A stretch of DNA of 64,000 bases from Salinibacterium sp. (lineage in GTDB: Bacteria; Actinomycetota; Actinomycetes; Actinomycetales; Microbacteriaceae), in NCBI GenBank assembly GCA_004297555.1, contig SCSV01000286.1:44178-108177 (forward strand). The letters run 5' to 3'. Under the pieces are notes generated by a model, which saw only the letters and a list, made by a program, of their open reading frames with translations, had not been told where the DNA came from and searched no databases. Every line of letters begins with the position of its first letter. Position 1 is the first letter of the stretch. Shown here piece by piece: positions 7,817 through 15,046 of the stretch. Made by a program: the position numbers and the translations under genes.

Positions 7817-8490
7817 GCCTCCTGCGGAGCGCCGGCAGTCGGGGTCTCAGCCGGAGGCGGAGGAGGCGGAGCCTCGGTGTTCACCGGCACGGGCACCTCG
7901 ACCTTCGGCAGCATCAGCGGCACGCTCAGCCGCACGAGGTCCTGCTCGTACTCGGTCGGCGTACGCGAGAGCCGGCCGAGCGTCAGGAAGATGGTGTCCT
8001 CCGGGAAGTACATCGCGTGCTCCATCTTCGGACCGGTGTACATCCCGTAGCCCTCCTGCACGATGAACTTTTCCGGCGTCTCGATGCTCCCGACCGGCCG
8101 CTCGTAGTACTCGATGCGGCCCTTCACCACGAAGCAGAGGTGAGCGTCCTCCTTGTGGTAGTGGTTCGCGCGCACCGTGTTCGCCTTCGAGGTGATGACG
8201 GCCACCGCGCCGACGGGCTCGTGGAGGACGTTCTGGATGAGACCGCGCTCGTCGACGTGCTTCAGGAAGCTGTCGAGCATGGGTGTGCCGGACGATTCGC
8301 GGTAGGCCTCGAGCCTCGCGAATGTCTTCGCCACGCGGTCGAGCACGATGGCGGAAGGAATCTCACGCTCACGCGCCTCTTTCGTGTACTTCATCCCCAT
8401 TGCGGGGTCGACCTTCTTCCCGCTGGCGAATCTCACCGGCTTCGCAGCCTTCTTCGCCCTCAACGTCTTCGCCTTCTTCTTCTTCGCCAT
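7813..8490 (-). CDS. Cupin-domain sugar epimerase/isomerase-like protein with basic tail
   Basis: A 225-residue protein. The central cupin has the metal ligand pattern H110-x-H112-x4-H117 (NHYHKEDAHLCFVVKG) and H158 (GPKMEHAMYF), as in dTDP-4-keto-sugar 3,5-epimerase or 3,4-ketoisomerase relatives. A Lys-rich N-terminal tail (AKKKKAKTLRAKKAAKP) and a Pro-rich C-terminal tail are unusual for this family. They may bind nucleic acid or a particle. It is the first gene of the minus-strand sugar set. The start has AGGGCCTGCAC before ATG. Confidence 0.7.
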   Translation of the reverse strand: MAKKKKAKTLRAKKAAKPVRFASGKKVDPAMGMKYTKEAREREIPSAIVLDRVAKTFARLEAYRESSGTPMLDSFLKHVDERGLIQNVLHEPVGAVAVITSKANTVRANHYHKEDAHLCFVVKGRIEYYERPVGSIETPEKFIVQEGYGMYTGPKMEHAMYFPEDTIFLTLGRLSRTPTEYEQDLVRLSVPLMLPKVEVPVPVNTEAPPPPPPAETPTAGAPQEA

Positions 8491-8535
8491 GTGCAGGCCC
8501 TCCAGGGTGTGCGCGATAAGCGCGTGGAGACGCAG

Positions 8536-8563
8536 TTGTTAAATGTCGGTGCGGAAATGTCAA
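8536..8563 (-). promoter_or_regulatory. Candidate promoter for the cupin-methyltransferase-epimerase set
   Basis: On the minus strand TTGACA (8563-8558) is followed after 16 bases by TAACAA. It lies 46 bases upstream of the cupin start. The -35 is perfect and the -10 weak. The 16-base spacing matches the other promoters of this window. The gap 8491-8610 also feeds the plus-strand gene at 8611, for which no convincing promoter was seen. Confidence 0.45.
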
Positions 8564-8610
8564 TCCACACGGCTCTAGACGCTGTCACTTTCCGTGTTAC
8601 CGTCCCGCGC

Positions 8611-9318
8611 ATGAGTCTCCTGCACAGCCTCAAGGTACGCATGAAGTACAGCAACCGTGTGAGAAAGGCCGCGGAGGAGATGCTCACCTATGTACGGCGG
8701 GGGGTCTCCTTCGAGATTCCGAACGGCAACATCAGCGACGCCACCACGCGAGCTGTGCTTTGCCTGCGCGAGACATACCCCGAGCAGGTCGAGGTCATGT
8801 ATCAGGCTCGCGGCATCATCATCGGACCGCTGAAGAAGGCCATGCAGAAGGTGGGTGAGGAAGGCTGGAAGAATCTCGAGAAGGGTCAGTACCTCCCATC
8901 GGCTCAGCTCGCACCCAACCACGAACGCTTCATCGACGACCAACACGCGTGGGCCGCGATGCAGGGTCTGAACAGGGACCAGGAGGCAGCCGAAGGCCAG
9001 CGTCGGCAGGCCGAGCGCGACCGGCTGGTGATGAGCGGAGAGGGTGTCCTCGCGGCGGAGCGCAACGCGGTGCCGAAGCGCGCGCTCACGCCGGAGGAAC
9101 TTCTCGACCGGGCTGCTGAGGCCGCGCTCCAGAAGAAGGCCATCGAGGACGAAGCCGCACGAAGAGCAAAGGTCGCCGCCAGCGGCGGTCCACTGCCGCG
9201 TGGTGGGGCTCAGCCGCGAGCTGCATTCATCGACGAGGCGACCTCGACCAGCCCGGCGACACCGCTGGAGCAGAAGGGTGCACCGTTGCCGAGCAACCCC
9301 AACATCACCGTGGAGTAA
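8611..9318 (+). CDS. Unknown basic helical protein at the head of the long plus-strand block
   Basis: A 235-residue protein. The first half is folded and basic (MSLLHSLKVRMKYSNRVRKA). The second half is helical and low in complexity (RQAERDRL, RRAKVAASGG), ending in a Pro/Ser tail. No family recognised. It is separated by three bases from the 862-residue protein, so the two are probably co-expressed. Its position at the head of the late-type block suggests an assembly or structural role, by context only. Confidence 0.5.
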   Translation: MSLLHSLKVRMKYSNRVRKAAEEMLTYVRRGVSFEIPNGNISDATTRAVLCLRETYPEQVEVMYQARGIIIGPLKKAMQKVGEEGWKNLEKGQYLPSAQLAPNHERFIDDQHAWAAMQGLNRDQEAAEGQRRQAERDRLVMSGEGVLAAERNAVPKRALTPEELLDRAAEAALQKKAIEDEAARRAKVAASGGPLPRGGAQPRAAFIDEATSTSPATPLEQKGAPLPSNPNITVE

Positions 9319-9321
9319 CGC

Positions 9322-11910
9322 ATGTCGAACGGGAACGAGGCCATCTGGGCTCCGGTGATGGAGCGGATGAAGCGGAGGCTTCAAGCCGGCGGCAAGGTCA
9401 TCGCTCTTGGCGCATTCATGAGCGCAAAGAGAGAAGCGCTTCCCATCTTCTCGGAGCTGAACTTCCTTCCAGAGAAGGGCACCTTCTCCCAAGCTGAGGT
9501 TGAATCGGCGCACGCGCTCTGTACGAAGGAACGTTGTGGCTCCGCAATTCGCGCGGGGCTCGCGAAGAAGTTCATCACCGCACTCCTGAGCGAGGTTCCA
9601 CTTGCGCCGGTCACCGATGAAGAGGTCGCCGAGGGCATCAAGAAAGGCGAAGCCGACCACGAGTCGAAAGTCGCCGCTCGACGTGCTGCGCGCGCAGATG
9701 AGAAGCACGCTGACCCTTCTCGCAGCGCTGTTGCTGGCGGGAATCCTCCAGGGCCCGACGACGTGGACGAAGAGGGTGAAGAGGAAGATGGGGAAGAGGT
9801 CGGCGAAGAAGAAGACGAAGACGATGGCGAGCAGCTCGACGGCGATGAGGACACGGACCCCGGTATCCCTTCGCACGCGCACGCGCGCCGGTCTCCTCCG
9901 CGACTGAGTGCTTTCGAGAAGGTGAATCGTGGAGCCGAGCGTGCAGCCGCGCGCACACAGCGCCACCACAGTGAGGATGCGATGAGCAACGAGAACGACG
10001 ACCAGTACGAAGGCCAGCACGACGAGGACGAGGTTGACGAGCAGGAGGAACAGCCGCCTTCGAAGCGCCCGCGCGCCCGCCAGCCTCCTCCGCAGGTCAT
10101 CGTCGTGCCGCAGGCTCCTCGTCAGAAGGCGCCTCGTAACTTGAACGCCGCGCCCCGCAACCGCTTCATCAAGAACAGCGACATGGTGCGCATCAGTAAG
10201 CGCATCGCTGGCGGCAAGCGCAGCCACATCGGCGACTACACCTCCGAGGACATCGGTCCCGGCATCTCGCTGCAGCAGTTCATCAAGGAGTACATCGACG
10301 AAGAGAACCGCGAGCCGGGCCGCACCGTCTACGAGGTGGTGCCACTCAACGGCAACGGCGACGAAATCGGGAGGCCGCAGCAGTACATCATCGAGAATCA
10401 GAGCTTTGCCGAGACGAACCCGAACGACCCGGTGGGGCAGGCGCGTAGCGTGCTCGACCTCTTCGCCGACCTGAAAGAGCAGGAGAACGAGAAGCAGTCG
10501 CAGAACTCCGAGATGCTCAAGGAGGCCCAGAAGAAAGCCATCGCGGGCGGCGACATGCAGGGCCTCTTCATGTTCATGATGATGAACCAGATGATGGACA
10601 GGCCCCGCGGAGGAATCGACGAGGCCGCCATCATCGCGAAGGTGCTCGACCGCCTCGGGCCGCAGCAGCAGCCGATGATGATGCCACCGCCTTTGCCGCC
10701 GGTGCAGATGGTTCCTCCGGCGCCAGCTCCTCTGGCTGGGGCAATGGAGCAGCTGGTGCAGGCGAGCATCGCTTCGATGCTGAAGCCCGACGCCCCGCCG
10801 CCGAGCCCCATTCAGCAGCTGAAAGACATGATGGAGCTGCAGACGCTCATGCAGAAGATGAGCGGGAGCGGTACCGACATGGCCACGGTGGTGAAGTTGC
10901 TGCTCGAGAAGCAGACGCCCGTGAAGCCGCCCGAAGTGGCTGGTGTCGACAACATGATGCTCACCTTCGAGAAGCTCACCACGATGGTGAAGGCACTGGC
11001 GCCGCAAATCAACCAGGGCGGATGGGCGGGCCCCATCCAGGGAATCTTCTCGCAGCCCGAGGTGCAGAAGGCCATCGCCAACATTCTCGGAGGCGTGACT
11101 GGACAGCCGGGTGCGGTCGCTCCGCAACTTCCGCCCGGCGCTCCAGGCGCGCAAACGGTGAATGGTCAGGCCGCGAACGCGAATGGGCAGGTGCAGCCAC
11201 AGCCTCAGCAACCCCAGCCCCAGCCCACGCCGCAGATGCGTGACGCTGCTAACGCGTTCCGCATCGCTCAGACGAAAGAGGTTCGCGTCGAGCGTCTGAT
11301 GCAGCTCATCCAGGTGATGTACCTCGCTGGGTACCAGCCCGTCATCGAGCCGGTTCTCACCGCGGCGCGTGACGGCAACATCGTTCCGGCGCAGCGCTTC
11401 CTCGCCACGCTCATCGCCGACATCGACCCGTCGAAAGTCACCGTCGACCTCATCAACGCGGTGCTGCGCGTGAGCGCGGGGCTCGCGGGTGAAGAGGGCA
11501 AGAAGATGATGGCCGCACTCGATGCGTCGGAGAAGGGCGAGACTCTGAAAGTGGAGGAGAAGAAGCCTGGAACTGTTGAGACGCCGAACGCGCAAGTCGT
11601 TCCCATCGCCGCGGCTCCTGCGCACGCGAACCATGCTGCGTACATGGCCCAGGTCGCGGAGCTGGAGCGGCAGAAGGAAGGAAAGAAGGATGGGGGTATG
11701 GCGACTCAACCGAGCGTCCCGCCGGCCGCGAACCCGCACGCGCCTGAAGTCGAAGTGAAGGAGAAGAAGGTGGTGGAGGCGAAGGTGGAGGTGGCGACCG
11801 AAGCGCAGACACCGAAGGTGGAAGCGCAGACGCCGTCGCAGACACCGCCGGCCGAGGTCATCAACTTCAACGAGAAGCCCGAGAAGCCAGCGGAGCAGAC
11901 CGCGCGCTGA
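9322..11910 (+). CDS. Large low-complexity protein (862 residues)
   Basis: The longest protein in the window. It has an N-terminal helical domain (1-100), then an extremely acidic tract of Glu/Asp repeats at about 148-185. A basic spacer follows (SKRPRARQPPPQ), then a folded region around 270-360 with LQQFIKEYIDEENREPGRTV. Met/Gln/Pro-rich stretches follow (FMFMMMNQMMD; QQQPMMMPPPLPP). A helical C-terminal region ends in Val/Glu/Lys/Thr repeats. No Walker motif is present. Possible roles are scaffold, packaging accessory or internal virion protein; none can be demonstrated. Confidence 0.55.
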   Translation: MSNGNEAIWAPVMERMKRRLQAGGKVIALGAFMSAKREALPIFSELNFLPEKGTFSQAEVESAHALCTKERCGSAIRAGLAKKFITALLSEVPLAPVTDEEVAEGIKKGEADHESKVAARRAARADEKHADPSRSAVAGGNPPGPDDVDEEGEEEDGEEVGEEEDEDDGEQLDGDEDTDPGIPSHAHARRSPPRLSAFEKVNRGAERAAARTQRHHSEDAMSNENDDQYEGQHDEDEVDEQEEQPPSKRPRARQPPPQVIVVPQAPRQKAPRNLNAAPRNRFIKNSDMVRISKRIAGGKRSHIGDYTSEDIGPGISLQQFIKEYIDEENREPGRTVYEVVPLNGNGDEIGRPQQYIIENQSFAETNPNDPVGQARSVLDLFADLKEQENEKQSQNSEMLKEAQKKAIAGGDMQGLFMFMMMNQMMDRPRGGIDEAAIIAKVLDRLGPQQQPMMMPPPLPPVQMVPPAPAPLAGAMEQLVQASIASMLKPDAPPPSPIQQLKDMMELQTLMQKMSGSGTDMATVVKLLLEKQTPVKPPEVAGVDNMMLTFEKLTTMVKALAPQINQGGWAGPIQGIFSQPEVQKAIANILGGVTGQPGAVAPQLPPGAPGAQTVNGQAANANGQVQPQPQQPQPQPTPQMRDAANAFRIAQTKEVRVERLMQLIQVMYLAGYQPVIEPVLTAARDGNIVPAQRFLATLIADIDPSKVTVDLINAVLRVSAGLAGEEGKKMMAALDASEKGETLKVEEKKPGTVETPNAQVVPIAAAPAHANHAAYMAQVAELERQKEGKKDGGMATQPSVPPAANPHAPEVEVKEKKVVEAKVEVATEAQTPKVEAQTPSQTPPAEVINFNEKPEKPAEQTAR

Positions 11911-12004
11911 CCGTTGCCGTCGAAGCTATAAAACCTCTTCTTTGCCGCGCCCCAAAGCACACGGGCTCTACACTCGGGAGCGAACACACTCTTCTGAGGT
12001 GCCC

Positions 12005-12421
12005 ATGGCTCGTGGCAAGCGGTCGCGTCGTCGCAATTCGGGTGGTGGTGCCCGAGCTTTCTGCCCGGTCATTCGTGTGAAGTGTCCGAAGCGGAAGTAC
12101 TCGCAAGCCACCGGTCCGTCGTTCGTGGAGCGCGCTGGCAAGTACGCTGCGTACTCGGCGCAGGTGAAGGCGGCGAAGTCCAAGCTGAAGAAGGCGATGG
12201 GCTTCGGAAGCGTCCACCCACAGGCGGAGGCCACGTCTCTGCCGGCGGCTGCAGTGCAGACCGTGGCCAAGGCGAAGGCGAACCTCGTCGGCAGGTGTAC
12301 GGTGTCGATGGGCGGCCGCAGCTACAAGGTGAGCGGTGCCGCTGTCGGCAACAAGATTGCCGAGCTGATTCGCGCGCAGCGCAGCGGTGGATGCTGCAGC
12401 CCGAAGGTCCAGAGGGGCTGA
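12005..12421 (+). CDS. Lys/Arg-rich protein with cysteines
   Basis: A 138-residue, very basic protein (MARGKRSRRRNSGGGARAF) with six Cys, including CPVIRVKCPKRKY and a terminal GGCC. It is a candidate nucleic-acid-binding virion protein. Upstream, 11911-12004 holds TATAAA at about 11927 but no clear -35. A ribosome-binding GAGGTG precedes the ATG. Confidence 0.55.
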   Translation: MARGKRSRRRNSGGGARAFCPVIRVKCPKRKYSQATGPSFVERAGKYAAYSAQVKAAKSKLKKAMGFGSVHPQAEATSLPAAAVQTVAKAKANLVGRCTVSMGGRSYKVSGAAVGNKIAELIRAQRSGGCCSPKVQRG

Positions 12422-12425
12422 GCCG

Positions 12426-12794
12426 ATGAGCAAGGGACTCGCATCGCTCAAGCGCTGGAAGAAGTGCCAGCGGAGAGTCGCGACGAAGGCGCTCAAGGCG
12501 GTCAACTACCACGTGTCTCGCCCCAACGCGTCGGCGATGAAGGCAGCCGCGAACGCACTCGCTTCTGCAGCGTGCAGCAAGGGCACCAAGGGCACCAAGG
12601 GCAAGAAGAGGAGCAGCAAGCGCACGCAGTGGCCTTGGCGCAAGGGTGACTCGTCGAGCGCTTCGCGCTACGAGCGCAAGCAGCGCAATTCGAAGCGCGC
12701 GAAGGCGTACGACAAGCGCTTCGAGCCGCCGGACTTCGCTCGCCAGTTTGCACCTTCTCCGCCTTCCGCCTACGACGACAACTGGGGGTACTGA
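12426..12794 (+). CDS. Second Lys/Arg-rich protein
   Basis: A 122-residue protein of extreme positive charge, with repeats such as KGTKGTKGKKRSSKR and an aromatic acidic tail (YDDNWGY). Two Cys are present. Adjacent to, and probably functionally paired with, the basic protein at 12005. DNA condensation in a particle is plausible but unproven. Confidence 0.55.
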   Translation: MSKGLASLKRWKKCQRRVATKALKAVNYHVSRPNASAMKAAANALASAACSKGTKGTKGKKRSSKRTQWPWRKGDSSSASRYERKQRNSKRAKAYDKRFEPPDFARQFAPSPPSAYDDNWGY

Positions 12795-13165
12795 TGTTCG
12801 GGCGGGTGCTGAACTACAGCACGCCCGGCTACTCGCCCGGCAAGCTCGTCGACGAGTTCGGCCAGGGCTCGAGCAACGACAGCTACGGGCGCACGGTGGT
12901 GGTGACTGCGACCGAGCAGGTCGACCTGTACGCGTTGGACCCGACCATTCCCTATGGCGCCGTGCGAGCGAATCGGGTGCCGTGGTTTCGCAACCTCGAC
13001 ATGCTCGGGGGCATTACGGCAATTGGTCTCGCGATACTCGGTCACAGGAGCAGCGCGCTCATCGTCGGTGGGCTCGTGGTCGCCGACGTGGTGGGTCGCC
13101 GTGTCTCGCCCAACTTCGATGCGGCAATGTCGATGATTCCTTTCAACCGAGCTGCGGAGGCGTAG
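12794..13165 (+). CDS. Small membrane protein
   Basis: A 123-residue protein with an N-terminal soluble region and two short hydrophobic spans at about 74-84 and 88-98 (GGITAIGLAILG; ALIVGGLVVADVVG). The start overlaps the preceding stop. It is one of many small membrane proteins in this block. Confidence 0.5.
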   Translation: MFGRVLNYSTPGYSPGKLVDEFGQGSSNDSYGRTVVVTATEQVDLYALDPTIPYGAVRANRVPWFRNLDMLGGITAIGLAILGHRSSALIVGGLVVADVVGRRVSPNFDAAMSMIPFNRAAEA

Positions 13166-13522
13166 ATGGGACACAACGCATTCGGAACGTGTTGCGCGGA
13201 CTGCGCGCAGAAGGCGACGACGCTGGGCATGCTGGGATGGCTGCCGAGTGGGTTCGGTGGGCTCGGCACCACCTGCGACGCTGCTGGGAAGTGCTACCCG
13301 GCGGAGTTTCCACCGTCGCCTCTCGCGACTCCTTCTCAGTACCGCGCGGGTGCGCTCATCGGGCTCGGCATCGGTGGCGTTCTCTCCTATGGCGGCTACT
13401 CGCTTTGGCGCTCGAAGCACCAGATTTGGGGCGGCCTGCTTCTCGTGCTCGGACTGCCCGGCGTGGTGAGCGGGAGCTACCAGCTGGCTACGGGGCAGCC
13501 TCTCTTCAACTGGAGGGGCTGA
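13166..13522 (+). CDS. Small membrane protein with SGFGGLG motif
   Basis: A 118-residue protein. The N-terminal part is Cys-rich (FGTCCADC, then TCDAAGKCYP) and contains SGFGGLGT. The C-terminal half has two hydrophobic spans (ALIGLGIGGVLSYGGYSLW and WGGLLLVLGLPGVVSGSY). The FGGLG element recurs in several neighbours. Probably membrane-embedded; function unknown. Confidence 0.55.
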   Translation: MGHNAFGTCCADCAQKATTLGMLGWLPSGFGGLGTTCDAAGKCYPAEFPPSPLATPSQYRAGALIGLGIGGVLSYGGYSLWRSKHQIWGGLLLVLGLPGVVSGSYQLATGQPLFNWRG

Positions 13523-13524
13523 GC

Positions 13525-14574
13525 ATGGCTCACGGACGCAAGAAGTGCCCACGCGAGGGAACGCGGTTGAAGTACGAGCCGAGTCCCGTCTCGCACGCGA
13601 TGTACACGCGCCCTCCGATGCCGGGCGAGGTCGGCACGGTCGTTTCCCTTCCGCTCCCTGGGGCTGGTCGGAAGACGTGTACGGGCTCGCACTCGCAGGA
13701 CCTCGTGTACGTGAACTGGCCGAGCATCGGCACGATGGGCGTGGCGCGCGCGGACGTCGAGAAGGTGAAGGGGCGTGGGCCGAAGCAGATGCAGGTGAAC
13801 GGTGCGTTGGCGGACCGCATCTACGCCTACGCCATCGGGCAGCGCGTCATCGTGAGGGGGCTCGGGCCGGGCCACGTCACCATGAAGCGCGGCATCCACT
13901 TGGGCGTGAAGCTCGACAGTGGGGCGTTCACCTACGCGCATGTGTCGTCGGTGGAGCCGACGGGCGAGCGTCAGCGCTTCAGTGGGCCCAAAGATGTGCA
14001 GTACGAATCGGTTGGTGAACACATGACACTCGGCGGACTTGGGCTGCCAGCCGAACGCCACGTCGACAAGGCGCAATACTTCCAAGAGCACGCGTTGAAT
14101 GCGGCGCAAGAAGCAGAGAAGCATCTCGCGAACAACGATTGCCTCTCTGCGTTCCAACACCTCGTCGATGCAATTCAGGACGACCGCACAGCCGCAACTC
14201 ACGTTCGTGCTGCAAACGGCAATGCAATGGCGACCCCCGGCCTCCACACTACGCTCATCGAGTTCAGGAAGAAGTGCGTGAAGCGTGATGCGAGAACGCT
14301 TGGCGGCGTGGGGGTCTGGATGGAAGGCCAACAGAAAATTCGGCTCACCTACGGCACGCTTCCCGACTTCGAGACGTTCGAGCGTCATTTCGGGAAGGGC
14401 ACGTTCCCCATCCATCACGGCTCGTCGGGGCGCGGCAGGATTCGTCCAGCTGAGGGCAACTACACCGCGCGCGAACTCTACGCGGAGCTTCAGAATCTCG
14501 TCTCGTACGAGGACGATGAAGCGTCGAGCTGGGTCAGCTCGATTCTTTCTACTCTCGGATTCGAGTGGGTGTGA
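13525..14574 (+). CDS. Unknown protein with two SH3-like segments
   Basis: A 349-residue protein starting at the ATG at 13525, preceded by GGAGGGG. Two segments have small SH3/KOW-like patterns: GEVGTVVSLPLPGAG through VARADVEKVKG, and IGQRVIVRGLGPGHVTMKRG through YAHVSSVEP. A helical middle part follows LGGLGLPAERH. A C-terminal domain is rich in charged residues and Trp. No family recognised. The multi-domain look and late-block position suggest a structural or processing role. Confidence 0.5.
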   Translation: MAHGRKKCPREGTRLKYEPSPVSHAMYTRPPMPGEVGTVVSLPLPGAGRKTCTGSHSQDLVYVNWPSIGTMGVARADVEKVKGRGPKQMQVNGALADRIYAYAIGQRVIVRGLGPGHVTMKRGIHLGVKLDSGAFTYAHVSSVEPTGERQRFSGPKDVQYESVGEHMTLGGLGLPAERHVDKAQYFQEHALNAAQEAEKHLANNDCLSAFQHLVDAIQDDRTAATHVRAANGNAMATPGLHTTLIEFRKKCVKRDARTLGGVGVWMEGQQKIRLTYGTLPDFETFERHFGKGTFPIHHGSSGRGRIRPAEGNYTARELYAELQNLVSYEDDEASSWVSSILSTLGFEWV

Positions 14575-14575
14575 C

Positions 14576-15046
14576 GTGGACGAGCTGCCCAAGTGCCCAG
14601 GTGACGCTCCCCCGGTGGTGCGCCTCTCGCTGCGTCATGAGAAGTGCCCGCGCAAGGGCGTCGTTCGGCACTTGCGCACGCCAAACGACATCCACTCGTA
14701 CTTGAAGACCGAGTACGGATGCGAAGCGCAAGAGTGGGCGGTCGTCATTGGCCTGGGTTCCAACAACGCCATCCTCGGCATTCACGAAGTCGCCATTGGC
14801 GGGCTCGACTCGACGGTCGTAGACCCGCGAGTAGTGTTCGCCGGACTCCTTCTGATGGGCGCTGCAGCGTTTGTCTTCTGTCACAACCATCCAAGCGGCA
14901 GTACACAGCCGAGTACGTTGGACGTCACGATGACTCGCCAGCTCAAGGACGCCGGCAAGATTTTGGGAATCCGCATGGTCGACCACATCATCGTGAGCGG
15001 AACCGGCTACACCTCTTTCCTTGCAGAGGGAATGTTTCCATCGTGA
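14576..15046 (+). CDS. radC-like: RadC-like JAB/JAMM-domain protein
   Basis: A 156-residue protein with a clear RadC/JAMM metal site: HNHPSGS at 103-109 and the following Asp (D116), with LGIHEVAIGG (67-76) upstream supplying the Glu. This is the JAB domain alone; the N-terminal helix-hairpin-helix part of RadC is missing. Mobile elements and phages often carry such short forms. Cellular RadC's role is unsettled. The GTG start lies two bases after the preceding stop, and the end overlaps the transglutaminase-like gene. Confidence 0.85.
   Translation: MDELPKCPGDAPPVVRLSLRHEKCPRKGVVRHLRTPNDIHSYLKTEYGCEAQEWAVVIGLGSNNAILGIHEVAIGGLDSTVVDPRVVFAGLLLMGAAAFVFCHNHPSGSTQPSTLDVTMTRQLKDAGKILGIRMVDHIIVSGTGYTSFLAEGMFPS

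Noticed and set aside
8575-11739. 1054-residue minus-strand open frame
   Set aside because: It is antisense to the 8611 and 9322 genes, is made of Arg/Leu/His-rich low-quality sequence, and has no start signal. High GC content keeps the frame open.
12646-13524. N-terminal extension of the 13525 gene
   Set aside because: The upstream part of the frame is Arg/Ser-rich noise overlapping three well-formed genes; the ATG at 13525 has a good ribosome-binding site.
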